This document shows positions 35,826-45,549 of a stretch of DNA of 64,000 nucleotides, piece by piece. The position numbers and the translations under genes were made by a program. The notes beneath the pieces are model-generated. The model had not been told where the DNA came from. It made no database searches and saw nothing but the letters and a program-made list of their open reading frames with translations. Within the stretch, counting starts at the first letter, position 1. Each line of letters begins with the position of its first letter. This DNA is from Akkermansiaceae bacterium (GTDB taxonomy: Bacteria; Verrucomicrobiota; Verrucomicrobiia; Verrucomicrobiales; Akkermansiaceae), in the NCBI GenBank assembly GCA_905181965.1, contig CAJIZY010000009.1:496001-560000 (forward strand), in the 5' to 3' direction.

Positions 35826-37109
35826 ATGAGCGTATTTGCAAAATTAATTCTCGTCGCAACTGTAGCGATAATCACTGCACCATCGGTGATTTTTGCCCAA
35901 GCATCAAAACCCCGCGTCAACAATGAAAAGCCCGAAAAAGCAAAAGGGCAAGTCAAGCGTATCCATCCACACGCCCTCAAGCTCATCCTCACCGGAAAGA
36001 AAAAAGAGGCTGCAGAATATCTCGAGAAAACATCTGCCGCCAAAATTAACCCAGACCACACCAAGCTTCTTCAGGATATCATCAAAGGCAAAAAAAACGC
36101 CTGGCAATACGATGCAAAGACTTGGCCCTGGGACCGCGTCCTTCCAAACACTTCCCTCAAGAAGGACGCCCCAAGCGACAAGTTTACCATCGGCTTTGGC
36201 GGTGGATCTGGATATGTCCCCGAAAACGAAAGAATGTGGGACACCATAGGAGCTATCGAGCCACGTGCCCTTCTCCTTCTTGGCGACAATGTTTACATCG
36301 ACGACCCCGAGACCCCGGAGATGCAACTCTTCCACTACTACCGTCGTCAAAGCCAACCAGAGTGGAGCAAACTCGCAAAGACCGTTCCCATCTACTCGAT
36401 TTGGGACGACCACGACTTCACAACTAACGATGGCTGGGGGGGACCCGATATCGAAAAACCATCGTGGAAGCGCGATGTCTGGGAAATCTACAAAGAAAAC
36501 TGGGATAATCCCTACTACGGGGGCGGAAAAGAAAACCCCGGTTGCTGGTTTGATTTTAGCATCGGCGATGTTCATTTCATCATGATCGACGGGCGCTATT
36601 ACCGAGAGTCACCCAAGGACGAAACTCCGTCTATGCTCGGACCCGTCCAGATGAAATGGCTCAAGAAAACCCTCACGGAAAAGCCCGCCACCTTTACGGT
36701 GATCTGCACCAACGTCCCCATGGCTCCGAAAGTCAAACCCGGCTCCAAGGACACCTGGGACGGATACCCGGAAGAACGCTCGGCAATCTACCAGTTCATC
36801 GCCGATCAAAAAATCCCCGGCGTTGTCATCCTCTCCGCCGATCGCCACCGCTCGGATGCCTACAAGGTCGATACCGAAATTAACGGCATGTATCCCCTCT
36901 TCGAGTTCAGCTCGTCACGACTCACCAACCAACATGTCCATAAGCTCATCGACCATTCACTTTTTGGTTATAATGACAAACAGTCCTTTGGAAAAATCGA
37001 CTTTGATCTCACCACCGAAGATCCAACTGTCAAATACACCATCATCAATATCGACGGAAAAAAGATTCACGATCTCACCATCAAGCTCAGCCAACTTCAG
37101 TTTAAATAA
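35826..37109 (+). CDS. PhoD-like metallophosphatase, exported
   Basis: 427 residues with a signal peptide (cleavage near VIFAQA). PhoD-type metal motifs include LLLLGDNVYIDD, SIWDDHDFTTNDG and SADRHRSDAY, and SIGDVHFIMIDGRYY is the family's central strand. PhoD enzymes are phosphodiesterases/alkaline phosphatases that can release phosphate from organic or cell-wall substrates. A 100-residue region (30-125) precedes the domain and is unassigned. The sialate O-acetylesterase gene follows by 9 bp, so they are probably co-transcribed. Confidence 0.85.
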   Translation: MSVFAKLILVATVAIITAPSVIFAQASKPRVNNEKPEKAKGQVKRIHPHALKLILTGKKKEAAEYLEKTSAAKINPDHTKLLQDIIKGKKNAWQYDAKTWPWDRVLPNTSLKKDAPSDKFTIGFGGGSGYVPENERMWDTIGAIEPRALLLLGDNVYIDDPETPEMQLFHYYRRQSQPEWSKLAKTVPIYSIWDDHDFTTNDGWGGPDIEKPSWKRDVWEIYKENWDNPYYGGGKENPGCWFDFSIGDVHFIMIDGRYYRESPKDETPSMLGPVQMKWLKKTLTEKPATFTVICTNVPMAPKVKPGSKDTWDGYPEERSAIYQFIADQKIPGVVILSADRHRSDAYKVDTEINGMYPLFEFSSSRLTNQHVHKLIDHSLFGYNDKQSFGKIDFDLTTEDPTVKYTIINIDGKKIHDLTIKLSQLQFK

Positions 37110-37118
37110 GTCTTCGAT

Positions 37119-38777
37119 ATGAAATCTCTCTTCCCTGCCATTTTTATTCTGCTTAGCGCACAAGGATTCGCCAAACTCAAACTGCCTCATATTTTCGGCA
37201 GCCAGATGGTTCTGCAACGGGACAAGCCCGCCCGCATTTGGGGCTGGGCGGATACCGAAAAAGAAATCGTCATCACCTTCGCCGGTCAGAAAAAGTCCAT
37301 CGTCTCAGAGAGAGATGGCAAATGGGAAATCTCGCTAGACCCGATGCCTGCAAATGCCACGGGCCAAACACTCAAAATCGTTTCAGAAGATCACTCGATC
37401 ACTTACGAAAACATCCTCGTGGGTGATCTCTGGGTCTGCGGAGGACAAAGCAATATGGAATGGCGCCTGCGGAGTTCACGCGATGCCGATGTCGAAATTC
37501 CCAGCGCCCGTTATCCTGCCATTCGTTTCATCCGAATCGAACCCGAAGGTCTCCCTGAACCCCGGGAAGACTTTCCCGCCGAAAACGGAGCTGGCACCTG
37601 GCAAACCTGTTCTCCCGAAACGATTGGTGATTGTTCCGGTGTCGCCTACTTCTTCGGACAGAGACTCCATCGTCGACTTGATGTCCCCATCGGATTGGTC
37701 AATGCAGCTTGGGGAGGCACCATGGCCCAACACTGGGTCACCCGCGAAACGCTCGAGATACTCCCAACGGTTAAACCTTACCTCGAAGAATACGAAGCAA
37801 AGTGCCAAACTTGGATCGATGCGGGACGCGAGGAAGGAGCGGCCAGACGCCTCGCCAAAGACCTCAAAGAATGGGAGATGCGAGCAAAGGAAGCGGAAGC
37901 TAAGGGAGAAAAAAAGCCCGGTGGAAAGCCTAATCCACGCAACTATCAAAATCCTAATCAGGGGCGTATCCCTTCGGGGGCACTCAACGCCATGATTATG
38001 CCATTGAAAGGACTCACTATTCAGGGCGCTCTTTTCTACCAAGGTGAAAATAATTCCTTCGGTAATAGTTGGATTCCCTTCCGCGAAACCTTTCCTTCTG
38101 TTATCTCTGACTGGCGGAAAATCTTCCAGGACCCAAAGTTGCCTTTTGGCATCATCCAAATTGCAGGATGGAGTACCCGACGCTCAATGACCTATGACAT
38201 GAATCACCACACCAACGTGATTCGCGAACAACAATTCCTAACCTGGAAAAACACCCCTAACACCGGTCTGATCGTTAGCTTCGATGCAAATAGTGACCCT
38301 AATATTCACCCGAACCGAAAGTATCCCGTTGGCGATCGCTCTGCCCGGTGGGCACTCTCGACCGTCTATGGCATTAAGGACGGCACTCGCTCTGAGAATC
38401 CACTTGAATGGCATGGCCCGATCTACGAATCGATGGCGATCCAGGAAAAAAAAATCCTGATTGGCTTTGGAGAAAAAGGATCAAGCGGACTCCGTCTCGA
38501 CCAAACTGATGCACGCGGTTTTTACATCGCAGGAAAAGATCGGGTCTTCCACCACGCCGACGCAAGAGTTGTAAAACCTTCAAGCGTCGAAGTCTGGTCC
38601 GAAGATGTCCCGGAACCTATCGCCGTTCGCTACGCATGGTCCAACCTGCCTTTAGGAACCCTCATGAACGGCAAAGAACTTCCCGCCTACCCATTCCGAA
38701 CTGACACTTGGCCACTTAAGCCCCACTACGGAGAGGATCTCTATTACGTCGGGCCACCCTCAAAAGACCCGAATTAG
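37119..38777 (+). CDS. Sialate O-acetylesterase-type SGNH hydrolase
   Basis: 552 residues with a signal peptide. SGNH esterase blocks: nucleophile Ser in VCGGQSNMEWRLRSS, oxyanion Gly region NAAWGGTMAQHW, and FYQGENNSFGN. The catalytic Asp/His block should lie near DANSDPNIHPNRKYPVGDR, which has the DxxxHP pattern. It would remove acetyl esters from sialic acid or other polysaccharides, opening them to other enzymes. A charged insert (about 220-275) interrupts the domain. Fits with the nearby sialidases and sulfatase. Confidence 0.87.
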   Translation: MKSLFPAIFILLSAQGFAKLKLPHIFGSQMVLQRDKPARIWGWADTEKEIVITFAGQKKSIVSERDGKWEISLDPMPANATGQTLKIVSEDHSITYENILVGDLWVCGGQSNMEWRLRSSRDADVEIPSARYPAIRFIRIEPEGLPEPREDFPAENGAGTWQTCSPETIGDCSGVAYFFGQRLHRRLDVPIGLVNAAWGGTMAQHWVTRETLEILPTVKPYLEEYEAKCQTWIDAGREEGAARRLAKDLKEWEMRAKEAEAKGEKKPGGKPNPRNYQNPNQGRIPSGALNAMIMPLKGLTIQGALFYQGENNSFGNSWIPFRETFPSVISDWRKIFQDPKLPFGIIQIAGWSTRRSMTYDMNHHTNVIREQQFLTWKNTPNTGLIVSFDANSDPNIHPNRKYPVGDRSARWALSTVYGIKDGTRSENPLEWHGPIYESMAIQEKKILIGFGEKGSSGLRLDQTDARGFYIAGKDRVFHHADARVVKPSSVEVWSEDVPEPIAVRYAWSNLPLGTLMNGKELPAYPFRTDTWPLKPHYGEDLYYVGPPSKDPN

Positions 38778-38993
38778 ACGGAAAACCCACAAACTATGAA
38801 AGTTCATCAGGATAGCGATTCTTTCCGATCCGTGTTCATTGATTTAAACTCCTCCACGACTTCGAATCAAAATTCGAACCTACCCATTATGGGACATCCG
38901 GAATTTCAAAGATTCTCCCTGTTAGGCTTCCCTTTCTGGACAGTCCCCCACCTTCATCCTATCCACTGAAAACCTCATTGGTCCTCTCAATTT

Positions 38994-41399
38994 ATGATTA
39001 AGCCTCAACTAGCCGGTCTCATTTCTTACATCTGCGCCCTACAAGCCCTCTTGGCCGCCGGTCCTGCCGGCAATATGGCACAACCCGACTTTACCAAAGG
39101 GGACCGCATTCCGGAAGGAGCAGTCCACGATTGGAATTTAGGAGCCACGGGCGCACGTGGCTGGATATTTAGCGACAAGATGGTGACCTCTGACGCCCGC
39201 CAAATCAGAATCACGAGAGTCGCCACCGGTTCTCCGTCCGATGGCAATCTTGAAGAGGGAGACGTTATTCTTGGAGTCGACAAAAAAAACTTCGCGTATG
39301 ACCCCCGTCCTGAATTTGGAAAAGCCCTAACGGTGGCAGAGTCAGTGGATGGAAAAGGAGCTCTTTCCCTGATCCGATGGCGTGATGGAAAAACAGAAAA
39401 CATCACGCTCAAGCTTCCAATTTTGGGCGGCTACAGCAAAACCGCTCCCTACAATTGCGCCAAGTCCAAAACCATCCTCGAGCAAGGATGTGAGATTCTC
39501 GCGGCAAAAATCAAAGCCCCCAGCTATCGCGAAAACCCTATCATCCGTTCCTTGAATGCCCTTGCTCTACTTGCAAGCGGAGACCCTGCTTATCTTCCGC
39601 TCGTTCGCAAGGAAGTCGAATGGGCCTCCACTTTCGAAAACAAAAGCTTTCAAACTTGGTATTATGGCTACGTCATCATGCTCATCTCGGAGTATTCCCT
39701 CTTCACTGGTGACAAAACCTTTCTCCCCAATCTCAAACGTCTCGCGATGGAAGCCGCTAACGGTCAAAGCATGGTGGGATCATGGGGACACCGTTTCGCC
39801 AACCCTGATGGACGTCTCGCTGGCTACGGAATGATGAACGCGCCCGGTCTTCCGCTCACCACCTCTCTGGTTCTAGCTCGCGCAGCCGGTATTGATGATC
39901 CAAAGCTTTCCAAAGCAATTGAAAAGAGTGCCAAGCTCCTCCGCTTCTATAACGGAAAAGGAGCCGTGCCCTACGGCGACCACGCCCCTTGGATCGAAAC
40001 CCACGATGATAACGGTAAAAACGGAATGGCCGCTGTCCTCTTCAGCTTACTCGGCGAATCAAAAGCAAGCGAGTATTTCTCCCGCATGAGCGTGGCGTCC
40101 CACGGCCCTGAGCGCGACGGCGGGCATACTGGAAACTTTTGCAACATCCTCTGGGCGATGCCTGGAGTCGCCCAATCTGGACCCAATGCAACCGGAGCAT
40201 GGATGAAGGAATTTGGCAGCTGGTATTTCGATCTCGCTCGACAGTGGGATGGCGCCTTTGTGCACCTTGGTCCACCTTCCATGAAGAAGGATAGCTACGC
40301 TAATTGGGACTGCACCGGGGCTTATCTCCTCGCTTATACTATGCCTCTAAAAAACCTTTGGCTCACCGGAAAAAGGAAGCCACTTGCTCCTCAAATCGAG
40401 CTTCAAGAAGCTGAATCTCTAATCCGGGTGGGCCGAGGTTGGAATAACAAGGACCGTAATTCTGCTTACGATTCCCTCAATGGGGACACCCTCTTGGAAG
40501 CCCTAGGCAGCTGGTCCCCGGTCGTTCGGGAAAGAGCCGCGATGGCCATTGGACGCCGCAAGAGCAGCCCTCCTTTGACTGCCATCGTGAAACTTCTTTG
40601 CTCCAATAAGCTCTATGAGCAACTTGGAGCGAGCCAAGCCATCATTTCACTTCGAGGACGCGGAGCCGCGGCTGTCGAGACTCTCGAAAAAAACCTCTCT
40701 TCAAAAGATCTTTGGCTTCGAATCAAAACCGCTGAGGCCCTCGCCGCCATCGGAAAACCCGCCATGAAGACCGCTCCAAAACTTCTTCAACTTCTCACCG
40801 AAATTGACACGAAGAACGACCCGCGCGGCATGCAGCAACGTTACTTTTCCTTCGCCCTTTTCAATGGCAGGGGAGGCTTACTCAGCCGTTCACTAGAGGG
40901 AATTGATCGCGAAATTCTTTTTAAAGCAGTGAAAGCCGGGCTGCAAAATGAGGATGGCCGCGCAAGAGGCAGTTTCGGCTCAGTCTATCGCAACCTCTCT
41001 CCCACAGAAATTAAGCCCCTTCTTCCCGCTATCCTCACGGCTATCGAAAAACCGGCTCCAAGCGGGGTCATGTTCGCAGCCGAGATCCGGATCGAAGGCT
41101 TAAAAGTCCTTGCCGCAAATCATGTCAAAGAAGGCATCAAAGCTTGTGTCGAATACACAGGAAAACAGAACCCTTGGGCCAGCGAAAAACGGACTCCCGA
41201 GATTATGAAAATTCTTCTCACTTATGGTTCACACGCCAAGGAAATCATCCCGGATCTTGAAGTAATAGCGACTCGGTTCGACGGCGGAGAGCCCAACTTC
41301 CCAGGACGACTTAGCAAACAAAAGGCCGCCATCTTAAGGGAAACCATCGAGAAAATCAAAGCTTCGACAGAAGCGCCCAAACTCACCAGCATTCGCTAA
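38994..41399 (+). CDS. DUF6288-type exported protein with PDZ-like and HEAT-repeat regions
   Basis: 801 residues with a signal peptide. Order: a PDZ-like region (about 45-145, including GARGWIFSDKMVTSDARQI and GDVILGVDKKNF), an alpha/alpha-barrel-like central region (about 150-465, e.g. TWYYGYVIMLISEY, WDCTGAYLLAYTMP) and C-terminal HEAT repeats (about 485-800). The architecture matches what I know as DUF6288. Function is not established; the context of sulfatase, esterase and ThuA-like genes suggests polysaccharide work outside the cytoplasm. Confidence 0.75.
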   Translation: MIKPQLAGLISYICALQALLAAGPAGNMAQPDFTKGDRIPEGAVHDWNLGATGARGWIFSDKMVTSDARQIRITRVATGSPSDGNLEEGDVILGVDKKNFAYDPRPEFGKALTVAESVDGKGALSLIRWRDGKTENITLKLPILGGYSKTAPYNCAKSKTILEQGCEILAAKIKAPSYRENPIIRSLNALALLASGDPAYLPLVRKEVEWASTFENKSFQTWYYGYVIMLISEYSLFTGDKTFLPNLKRLAMEAANGQSMVGSWGHRFANPDGRLAGYGMMNAPGLPLTTSLVLARAAGIDDPKLSKAIEKSAKLLRFYNGKGAVPYGDHAPWIETHDDNGKNGMAAVLFSLLGESKASEYFSRMSVASHGPERDGGHTGNFCNILWAMPGVAQSGPNATGAWMKEFGSWYFDLARQWDGAFVHLGPPSMKKDSYANWDCTGAYLLAYTMPLKNLWLTGKRKPLAPQIELQEAESLIRVGRGWNNKDRNSAYDSLNGDTLLEALGSWSPVVRERAAMAIGRRKSSPPLTAIVKLLCSNKLYEQLGASQAIISLRGRGAAAVETLEKNLSSKDLWLRIKTAEALAAIGKPAMKTAPKLLQLLTEIDTKNDPRGMQQRYFSFALFNGRGGLLSRSLEGIDREILFKAVKAGLQNEDGRARGSFGSVYRNLSPTEIKPLLPAILTAIEKPAPSGVMFAAEIRIEGLKVLAANHVKEGIKACVEYTGKQNPWASEKRTPEIMKILLTYGSHAKEIIPDLEVIATRFDGGEPNFPGRLSKQKAAILRETIEKIKASTEAPKLTSIR

Positions 41400-41417
41400 C
41401 ATCCAACGTTCATCACC

Positions 41418-42447
41418 ATGCTACGCCACTCATTTTTCTTTCTTCTGACCTCGCTGCTTTCTCTTTCAGCCCACCCTGTCCCAGAAAGCGCCAAATGGCT
41501 CACTTACTCGGGAGGAGAACGGACCAGGAAAGGGCAAACACATTGTCTTAATTGCGGCCGATCAAGAATACCGCAGTGAGCAAGCCATGCCCATGATGGC
41601 CGGAATCCTTAGCAAGCATCATGGCTTTGATTGCACTGTTCTCTTTGGCGTAAACGAGAAAGGAATGGTTGACCCAACAATGCCGGTCTATCCGAAGAAA
41701 GGAAAAGAAGATGAATTCGAACAGCACAACATTCCCGGACTAGAACACCTAATGTCGGCCGACCTTGTAATCTTCTTCCACCGCCTACTCACTCTTCCAG
41801 AAGGCCAATTGAAGAAAATCGCCACATACCTCGACTCCGGAAAACCAGTCATCGCACTTCGCACCGCCAACCACGGGTTTCGAGGTCGCATTCCATATTC
41901 CAAGGAAGGAAAGAACATCAATTTTGGTCGAGATATTCTCGGCGGATCTTTCATGGGCCATCATGGAGGATGGCACCGGGAAGCGACCCGCGGAACGATC
42001 GTTAAAGAACTCGCAGGCCACCCCATTGTTTCAGGAGTCCAAGATATCTGGGGGCCATCTGATGTTTATAGAACTTACAAGGAAGGAACCACCCTTCCAG
42101 AAGACTGCACTATCCTCGTCTGGGGACAGCCACTCACAGGCCTTTCTCCAGAAGACAAACCGAACATCAGAAAAGAAGCACTCCCGGTCGCTTGGTTCAA
42201 AACATGGAGCACGAATATGGGGACTAAAGCTCGTGTCTTCAACACAACCATGGGAAGCGCCCGTGATCTACAGAGTGCCGGATTAAGAAGACTCATCATC
42301 AACGCCTCCTACTGGGGAATGGGACTGGAAGACAAAATCACTCCGAACCGCAGCGTGGCATATACCAGAAAATACGAACCCCGACCGAGCGGATTTAACT
42401 ATGAAAAACTCGGCGTCCGTCCACAGCTTCCTTCGGATTTTCGATAA
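41418..42447 (+). pseudogene. ThuA-like (trehalose utilisation) domain protein, one frameshift
   Basis: Two frames meet. The first, from ATG 41418, gives a signal peptide (MLRHSFFFLLTSLLSLSAHP) and ends in nonsense soon after SGGE. The second, ending at 42447, reads GPGKGKHIVLIAADQEYRSE, DLVIFFHRLLTLPEGQ, GRDILGGSFMGHHGG, VWGQPLTGL and VFNTTMGSARDLQS, a ThuA-like glutamine-amidotransferase-fold domain. One extra base near 41518-41521 (GAACGGA) explains the shift. Joined length is about 343 residues. ThuA domains are common next to polysaccharide enzymes; their reaction is mostly unknown. It sits 18 bp after the DUF6288 gene. Confidence 0.8.
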
Positions 42448-42566
42448 ATCGTTGATCCCACAATCCCCCCAAAGTAACCGCCCCTTTTTTTCACCCAAAA
42501 AGGCAATTTCAAATCGCTTCAAATGGCATCTGAACACAATGGTGCGCAAACAATCGAAAAATAAAT

Positions 42567-43988
42567 ATGAAGTTTCTAATTTTTCTTACTATCGTAACAT
42601 TTCCCCTTAGCCATTCACCCCACGCAAAAGAACGGAAACCCAACATCCTTCTTTTGATGTCCGATGATCTAAACTCAGCGCTCAGCGGTTTCGGACATCC
42701 ACAATGTAAAACTCCACGGCTTGACGCCCTGGCCAAGCGAGGCGTCCGCTTTGAGAATATGCACTGCCAATACCCGGTTTGCGGTTCCTCCCGCGCCTCA
42801 TTGATGACCGGACTTTATCCCTATACCAATGGCATGCTGGGTAACGGAGGTAACCTCCGCGAAAATCTTCCCAATGTCGTGACGCTATCACAGCTCTTCC
42901 GCAACAATGGCTACCACGCCGGCCGGGTTAGCAAGATTTATCACATGGGCATCCCCTTCGAAATCATTGCAGGAACAGCCGATCATGACGACGCTCCATC
43001 GTGGGACGAGACCGTCAACATCAAGGCCCCCGAACAGAAAGCCCCTGGCAAAAGAACAGAGTGGTCTCCAAAGGATAAAAGCTCCCAGACTTTTACCGGA
43101 GTTGAAGCTTCAACCGGCGATCTCGAACATGCTGACGGGATGGCGGCGGATGCCGCAATTGAATTCCTAAAACAAAATAAGGATAAGCCCTTTTTTCTAG
43201 GTTGTGGATTTGTCCGTCCCCACGTTCCTTTAGTTGCACCCTCTAAATATTTTGATCGCTACGATCGCGATGCCATGGTCTCCCCAGAGGTTCCCAAGGG
43301 AGATCTTGATGATGTCCCCAAGATTATTCGAAACTATAAATCCATAGATCGCTACGGCGTGACTCCCGAATTACACAAAGGATTACTAGAAGCCTATTAC
43401 GCCAGTATTTCCTATATGGATGAACAGGTCGGTCGGGTGTTAGAAACTCTTGACGAATTAGGATTGCGAGAAAACACCATCGTGATTTTTTCCAGTGATC
43501 ACGGATATCTCTTAGGGCATCATCACAAGTTTCAAAAGCAGCACCTATTCGAAGAATCAACCCGTGTTCCGTTTATCCTCAGCGTCCCATGGATTACGAA
43601 ATCGCATGGACACGCTAGCAATAAAATCACCGAACTTGTTGACCTTTACCCGACCCTAGCAGAACTCGCTGGATTAACTCCACCTACAAATCTTCAGGGC
43701 CAGAGCCTCTTGCCCCTCCTCAAGAATCCCACAACGAAGGAATGGGCTACAGATCTCGCATTCTCGATCAGTCGAAGTGGCGGAGAATCCATTCGCACAT
43801 CTGAATGGCGCTTCACTCATTGGGGATTTGGAGCAAAAGGGGAGGAGCTTTACGATCTGAAAAATGATCCAAACGAATTCACCAATCTTGCAAAAGACCC
43901 GAATTATACCGATCGCTTAAATCAACTCAAGGCGCGCCTAAAAACAAAGAGAAAAGAGGCTGGATACGATGCCAACCGATATAAATAG
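42567..43988 (+). CDS. Type I sulfatase, iduronate-2-sulfatase-like (S1_7-like)
   Basis: 473 residues with a signal peptide. Metal motif LLLMSDDLNSALSGFG, and the formylglycine site CGSSRASLMTGLYPY, where the Cys of C-x-S-x-R must be oxidised by a maturase. Further blocks are RPHVPLVAPSKYFD, FSSDHGYLLGHHHKFQK and DLYPTLAELAGL. These suit iduronate-2-sulfatase-like members that cut sulfate from algal or animal polysaccharides in the periplasm. The FGE-fold genes further right lack maturase cysteines and are unlikely to activate it. Confidence 0.9.
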   Translation: MKFLIFLTIVTFPLSHSPHAKERKPNILLLMSDDLNSALSGFGHPQCKTPRLDALAKRGVRFENMHCQYPVCGSSRASLMTGLYPYTNGMLGNGGNLRENLPNVVTLSQLFRNNGYHAGRVSKIYHMGIPFEIIAGTADHDDAPSWDETVNIKAPEQKAPGKRTEWSPKDKSSQTFTGVEASTGDLEHADGMAADAAIEFLKQNKDKPFFLGCGFVRPHVPLVAPSKYFDRYDRDAMVSPEVPKGDLDDVPKIIRNYKSIDRYGVTPELHKGLLEAYYASISYMDEQVGRVLETLDELGLRENTIVIFSSDHGYLLGHHHKFQKQHLFEESTRVPFILSVPWITKSHGHASNKITELVDLYPTLAELAGLTPPTNLQGQSLLPLLKNPTTKEWATDLAFSISRSGGESIRTSEWRFTHWGFGAKGEELYDLKNDPNEFTNLAKDPNYTDRLNQLKARLKTKRKEAGYDANRYK

Positions 43989-44213
43989 GCTTAGCGTACT
44001 CCCTCCTGCTTCGAATGGCCTAAGGAAAACTAAAGCACCCTTTTCTCCCAGTCGAAAGAGAGCCTTTCGCATCGCCATTGTCTTCCTGGTCAGTTCTCTA
44101 CGCTTGGGATGAGTCTCGCGGGACCAGCCCAAAAAAGCGATTTCCTAGCAATCGTGTTGATCTCGCCCCCGTAGTAGTAGTCAAAACTGAGGTGAATACT
44201 TTGAGTCGTGTCA

Positions 44214-45371
44214 TTATTTCGCTTTGTTTTCTTTGCTCGATTTCGCCCATCCAGGAACTTTGCCATCGCCGGTGGCCTCTCCGCCCTGGACGATCCATGA
44301 GAGGTTGAAACGGGCGACTTTGGCTCCGCCGGCCTCAGGCATGAAATAGATCCAGCCCTCGCTCGGCGTGCCGGGGCGGCCAACGTTCATCGACGAGTAA
44401 CCGCTCGCCCCAGGGTTGGCAAGACGCTTCACCGGCCAGGTCACGCCGCCGTCAAAGCTCGCCCAAACCGTCCCTTGCTCACGGCTCGGTTTGGGTGTGT
44501 CGAGATTGCTGAAGATGAGGATGTCCTTGCCGACGACGGGTAAGCGCGTCAGGCCCCCCATGCAGCCGTAGGAGCGGTTCTGCTGGCCGTCGGGGAGGGC
44601 TTCGATGATGCGGAAGTCGGTCCAGGTCGCGCCGGAGTCCACGCTGCGCGCCTCGCGGCGGCGGTTGAATTTCGGGCGCTTGTCCCAGTGCACGCGTGAG
44701 TTGTAGTAGAGGGTGCCGTCGGAGAGTTCCACGATGCAGGCTTCGCCGGTGCCCATCTCGGGGAAAGGCTCGCTTGCCTGCCAGCTCTTGCCGCCGTCGT
44801 CGCTGAAAATCGAGTTGGTGTAGTGCGTCGGCCACTCGTTGCGGTCGTTGCGTTTCCCATACCAGCGCGAGGGCCGCACCAGCCTGCCTTTCTTGTCGCC
44901 GTGGCGAAGGGTGATGCCGTGGTCGTTCATATGCATCGATGGCACGTGACCCTCGCTGTCGGGCTTGATCACGGTGTCACTCTGCGCGGCCCAGGTCTTT
45001 CCGTGATCCTTGCTGCGGTAGACCGTCAGCGTCGCCGGCGGATGGTGTTGCTCGATGAACGCCAGGATGTCTCCGGTGCCCTCGTCGACGGTCACCCCGC
45101 CACCCATGAAGCCAGACTTGGCGATGACGATCGCCTCGTCCCAGGTCTTGCCCCCATCTTCGCTGCGCTTCAGGCTGACCCCGTCCTTACCAAATACCGC
45201 AAGGACTGTGCCGTCAGTGGCAACCGCTAGATTGGGGAAACGGCCACCTCTGAAGACTTGCTGAATCTCGAATTCCGGATCGCCCAGGAAAGACTTGAGC
45301 GCACCTTCAAATTTGTCCGAGGCGATGGCTGGAGTACAGAGTGCGACAGCTAGAATTATTGTTTTTTTCAT
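44214..45371 (-). CDS. Exported BNR-repeat sialidase-like protein, GC-rich
   Basis: 385 residues with a signal peptide (MKKTIILAVALCTPAIA). Asp boxes: SEDGGKTWDEA, SKDHGKTWAAQ, SDDGGKSWQAS, SVDSGATWTDF and SFDGGVTWPVK. Residues suited to a sialidase site include the Arg in FRGGRFPN and RPSRWYG. GC content is visibly higher than in the genes to its left, suggesting a different origin. It is the downstream-most gene of the minus-strand accessory block. Substrate unproven. Confidence 0.82.
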   Translation of the reverse strand: MKKTIILAVALCTPAIASDKFEGALKSFLGDPEFEIQQVFRGGRFPNLAVATDGTVLAVFGKDGVSLKRSEDGGKTWDEAIVIAKSGFMGGGVTVDEGTGDILAFIEQHHPPATLTVYRSKDHGKTWAAQSDTVIKPDSEGHVPSMHMNDHGITLRHGDKKGRLVRPSRWYGKRNDRNEWPTHYTNSIFSDDGGKSWQASEPFPEMGTGEACIVELSDGTLYYNSRVHWDKRPKFNRRREARSVDSGATWTDFRIIEALPDGQQNRSYGCMGGLTRLPVVGKDILIFSNLDTPKPSREQGTVWASFDGGVTWPVKRLANPGASGYSSMNVGRPGTPSEGWIYFMPEAGGAKVARFNLSWIVQGGEATGDGKVPGWAKSSKENKAK

Positions 45372-45406
45372 ATTTATTGGAGTTCTTTGTTCATTTTTTC
45401 AGATCT

Positions 45407-45480
45407 CTATTTTCTCATCATCTCTTTGAGTATGGGAGCGATTACCTCGGCCCAGATTTCGTGACCTTTTTTACTCGAGT
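45407..45480 (-). pseudogene. SGNH/GDSL hydrolase C-terminal remnant
   Basis: Just upstream of the sialidase the minus strand reads SSKKGHEIWAEVIAPIL and KEMMRK, then a stop at 45409-45407. This matches the C-terminus of GDSL/SGNH esterases (the H-x-x-x-x-G-H-x-x-W pattern around the catalytic His). No N-terminal part is present: the sequence to 45549 shows no matching frame. It is a truncated gene end left by deletion or recombination. Confidence 0.5.
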
Positions 45481-45549
45481 GCGTCGAGCGGCTTCAGAGA
45501 CGACCAGTTTCTAGGACACTTCGGAATAACTACTGCCTCTTAATCACGA

